Shown here piece after piece: positions 61,709 through 64,000 of a DNA stretch of 64,000 nt. The position numbers and the translations under genes are program-made. Below the pieces are notes generated by a model that searched no databases, was not told where the DNA came from, and saw nothing but the letters and a program-made list of their open reading frames with translations. Source of the stretch: Tubulanus polymorphus (Eukaryota > Nemertea > Palaeonemertea > Tubulaniformes > Tubulanidae); NCBI RefSeq assembly GCF_964204645.1, contig NC_134029.1:6590001-6654000 (forward strand), read 5' to 3'. Each line of letters opens with the position of its first letter. The first letter of the stretch is position 1.

Positions 61709-63654
61709 GGATCTTATATAGCGCTAAATCCAGCTAAGCTGCTCAAAGCGCTTTACAAATTATAAAATGCCTCCTTAAAAAGGAAGCATTTTAGCTGCTT
61801 CCTGAATCGTCAACTTTGGCTCATTACCGGAGTAGTGTTGATTCCTAACTATTCCACTAAAGAAATACAGAATATGGCATGCTTATAAAGGTAAGTGTTT
61901 TTCTACCTTAAGCGCAGCTTGAGCCACTAACTGTAAGACTCTTCCATCTCGTTCCACACTATTTTCAGCTTGAACACGTAACAAATATCCCAGTTTCAAC
62001 AGCTACAACAGAGAACCATACAAACATATCCATCCGATACATAAAATTTCAATTTTATCAAAACATCTGTGACTGGATAACTAATTTCTCAATTTGGTTT
62101 ACAGTGACAAAAATTGATTCAACTACGAATTGATGGGTATTAAGGCAGATGACATATATTGAGTATCCGGTACAACTGATTTACCGACACTTACTTTAGC
62201 CTGGTTGAAATAAACACTAAATTTAGCATCAATAGCTTGCTGAATGAGTTGAAGTCGATCTTTACATAAACGAACTGAAATAGGTCGAATTATACAAAGA
62301 TTTAGAACTGTTCAATAAAGTCGATCTAAGTTAAAAGCGGGCTAGCTAAAATACCTTGTAATGGAAGTATTTTCAGTCCACAATCGTCGAGAACTGCTAG
62401 AGCCGAGATCAAATCTAATTCTTCTATTATTTCGGGGTGACAATCGTGAATCAATGTTAAACACGATCTGCAAATTGAATAATTGAAAAATGTAGTCACG
62501 TTTTGAAACTGATTGAAATTTATTCATGTTGTTTATTCTTGGAGATAATATATGAATGGAGGTAATTCGAGAGTGAGCACCATTCATAGCCAGTACCTCG
62601 CAAGTTCCATGCATGGATCAACAAGATTTGTTGATGAATTGAAGTATTCTCTTGCAGCACTGATGACAAGCTGCACGGCTTTAGTGTAGCTAACTTTGTG
62701 TTGTACCATAACGCTGGGTAGGATGCCCGTGTCCGTACTGTCACGAGTTCGTTCTAGCGTTTCTCCAGCTAGTGTAATACATTCACGCCATCCCGAACAC
62801 AACAGACTCTCGGTAAATATCTGCAAAGGCATTGAAATAAGTATGAGAGTGGTTAATATCAAAGTGTTTCCCCAGGTAATCCCGATGGAAAAAAATGAGG
62901 CATTTAGACATTCTCAGTTTACTAACGAAGGCCATACCTCATGACAAAACTTAGGCTGCATACATTTGAAGACATTCGTGCATAATTCTAACATATCGAG
63001 TTGAATTTTCTTCCACTCCATCTCTGTCGGAGGTGGGGTCCTAAAATGGAATAAGCGGTAACTGGAATCAGAAAATCATTTTAGTCTTTTGGCAACACTA
63101 CGGATACTCGTTTCTGGTAATGCAAGATCTGATTTCAATAAATCGGTCAGTGTTGGTTGCTATAAGGAATACCTTCTTCCAGCAGATCGAGATAACCGTG
63201 TCATCAAATTCTTAGTTTCTTCAAAATCACTCTGTAACATTAAAGTAAGAGTACAACTATGTTTATACGGTATACTAAATCAGTGTACTAAGCCTATGTA
63301 CATTGGTGTATGCTTTTACCTGAGTGTCTTTGATGTATTTCAATGTTTTTGGCAATTTGTTTTTTTCGAGGATATCGGCAGCTTTCAGATGCTGCTCCAA
63401 CTCATCTATTTGCTGGTGTAGCCGTAAAACCTCAGGCTTCGATTTCCTTTCATAAAGAAATTACTTTACTATGAATATAAGTCAGTTTTGCACTTAAAAA
63501 ATCTTGCAGATTGAACTTACTCGTATCCTTTATGAGGTAAACAGTGGAGAATTTTGAATGCTATGTTCAGCTGGTCGTCGCGTTCACACACGTACAAACA
63601 TTCCAGCGCTAACACCATGAATTCACAATCATCAGCGATCACTCTGTTTTTCAT
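55007..63654 (-). CDS. NBAS: NBAS (neuroblastoma-amplified sequence), C-terminal part; 5' exons off-window
   Basis: Twenty-seven exons in transcript order: 63654-63521, 63446-63320, 63231-63173, 63040-62938, 62820-62597, 62467-62355, 62274-62195, 62002-61907, 61506-61385, 61303-61216, 61118-60795, 60711-60585, 60478-60113, 60027-59961, 59868-59758, 59616-59375, 58969-58851, 58710-58612, 58533-58340, 58255-58093, 57931-57789, 57710-57615, 57502-57394, 57236-57007, 56106-55983, 55619-55491, 55297-55007. All phases agree over 4080 nt (1359 residues). NBAS is a tethering subunit of the ER NRZ complex with RINT1 and ZW10, acting in Golgi-to-ER traffic, and has a role in nonsense-mediated decay. 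Recognisable family blocks are KPKFDLLSFAVTHCTPDMIE (Sec39 region), LAEKYELPLWDLYMTHLEFL, TSGLNYKNLMEGIVDPL, SSIYALWAKRFFWQGDQRAK, GDIVTQEDVMSILRPF and, near the end, GSLLLLQRGTHSSLRTF. The human protein is about 2370 residues. The N-terminal beta-propeller is therefore beyond the right edge. Confidence 0.93.
61658..61857 (-). mobile_element. SINE/LINE 3' fragment with (ATT)n tail in NBAS intron
   Basis: On the minus strand, AAAGCGCTTTGAGCAGCTTA leads to TTTAGCGCTATATAAGATCC and an (ATT)n tail (61658-61707). The tail matches the SINE at 421-565. The sequence further upstream differs, with a CTTCCTTTTTAAGGAGG hairpin, so the two may be different families sharing a tail. Confidence 0.65.
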
Positions 63655-64000
63655 CTGTAACACGATTGAAATGATGGTAATTTTATAAATTTTGAAAGAA
63701 TATTTCATTATGAAGCATGTACAAAATAATAGATGTTAAATCAATCAAACATTAAATCAGGTTGGACTCAATTCGATGTACAGTCATAGGTTAAATTCTG
63801 GAACCAGTTGTTCAAAGGATATTAACCAATGGACGTAGTGACAATTAAAGGTTCATTGGATACTATCTATCTGCCGATTATCTTCAAACAACTTTTGAGC
63901 AACTGGCCCTTGGCGATTCTATGACCTTATAGCCAAAATTGTCTGGAAAGTATCTCTGGATCAACTCTGCAATTAGCTTAATTCAAGAAGTGAGGATCTC
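63655..64000 (-). other. NBAS intron running off the window
   Basis: I see no further NBAS exon between the acceptor at 63655 and the right edge. The only structure is the MITE at 63799-63910. Confidence 0.6.
63799..63910. mobile_element. Short MITE (CCAGTTGYTCAAA ends) in NBAS intron
   Basis: The left end GGAACCAGTTGTTCAAAGG is mirrored by AGGGCCAGTTGCTCAAAAG. It is about 112 bp. The ends resemble the GGGGCCAGTTGC MITEs at 33.2-33.5 kb. Confidence 0.6.

Overview
This is a eukaryotic nuclear window from an animal. Genes are split by short GT-AG introns, GC is low between genes, and small non-autonomous transposons are abundant. The gene set (cyclic-nucleotide-gated channel, GTPBP3, GOLM family, NBAS) is metazoan. 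The repeats (tRNA-derived SINEs with a CGCTATATAAG plus ATT tail, hAT-like MITEs with CAGGGGCGGATCC ends, a CR1/Rex/Daphne-like LINE 3' end, a Penelope-like fragment) resemble a marine lophotrochozoan, most likely a mollusc. That placement is inference.

Layout. Positions 1-16054 hold no gene I can support. They contain a tRNA-derived SINE, a LINE nested in a MITE, a diverged dispersed repeat pair, and a 2.2-kb inverted-repeat-bounded element (11910-14152) with CACGTG arrays and an internal tRNA-like palindrome. From 16104 to 26367 (+) lies a CNGA-type channel gene with two apparent alternative first coding exons. From 30438 to 33759 (+) is GTPBP3 in eight exons. On the minus strand follow a GOLM1/GOLM2-like Golgi protein (36410-39763), an unrecognised six-repeat protein (40824-41495) and a GC-rich GT32-type glycosyltransferase (45637-46641). 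The 46.6-55 kb stretch is intergenic and crowded with MITEs, including a ~190-bp Penelope/retrozyme-like insertion with intact target-site duplications. From 55007 to the right edge the minus strand carries the 3' half of NBAS (27 exons, about 1359 residues).

Exons were joined by hand. Splice phase agrees at every junction of CNG, GTPBP3, GOLM-like and NBAS, which is the main support for the models. The genes do not form one pathway. GOLM-like, the glycosyltransferase and NBAS all act in the early secretory pathway, but I see no evidence that their proximity is functional. The most unusual items are the retrozyme-like insertion, the CACGTG-array element, the alternative CNG N-termini and the six-repeat protein.
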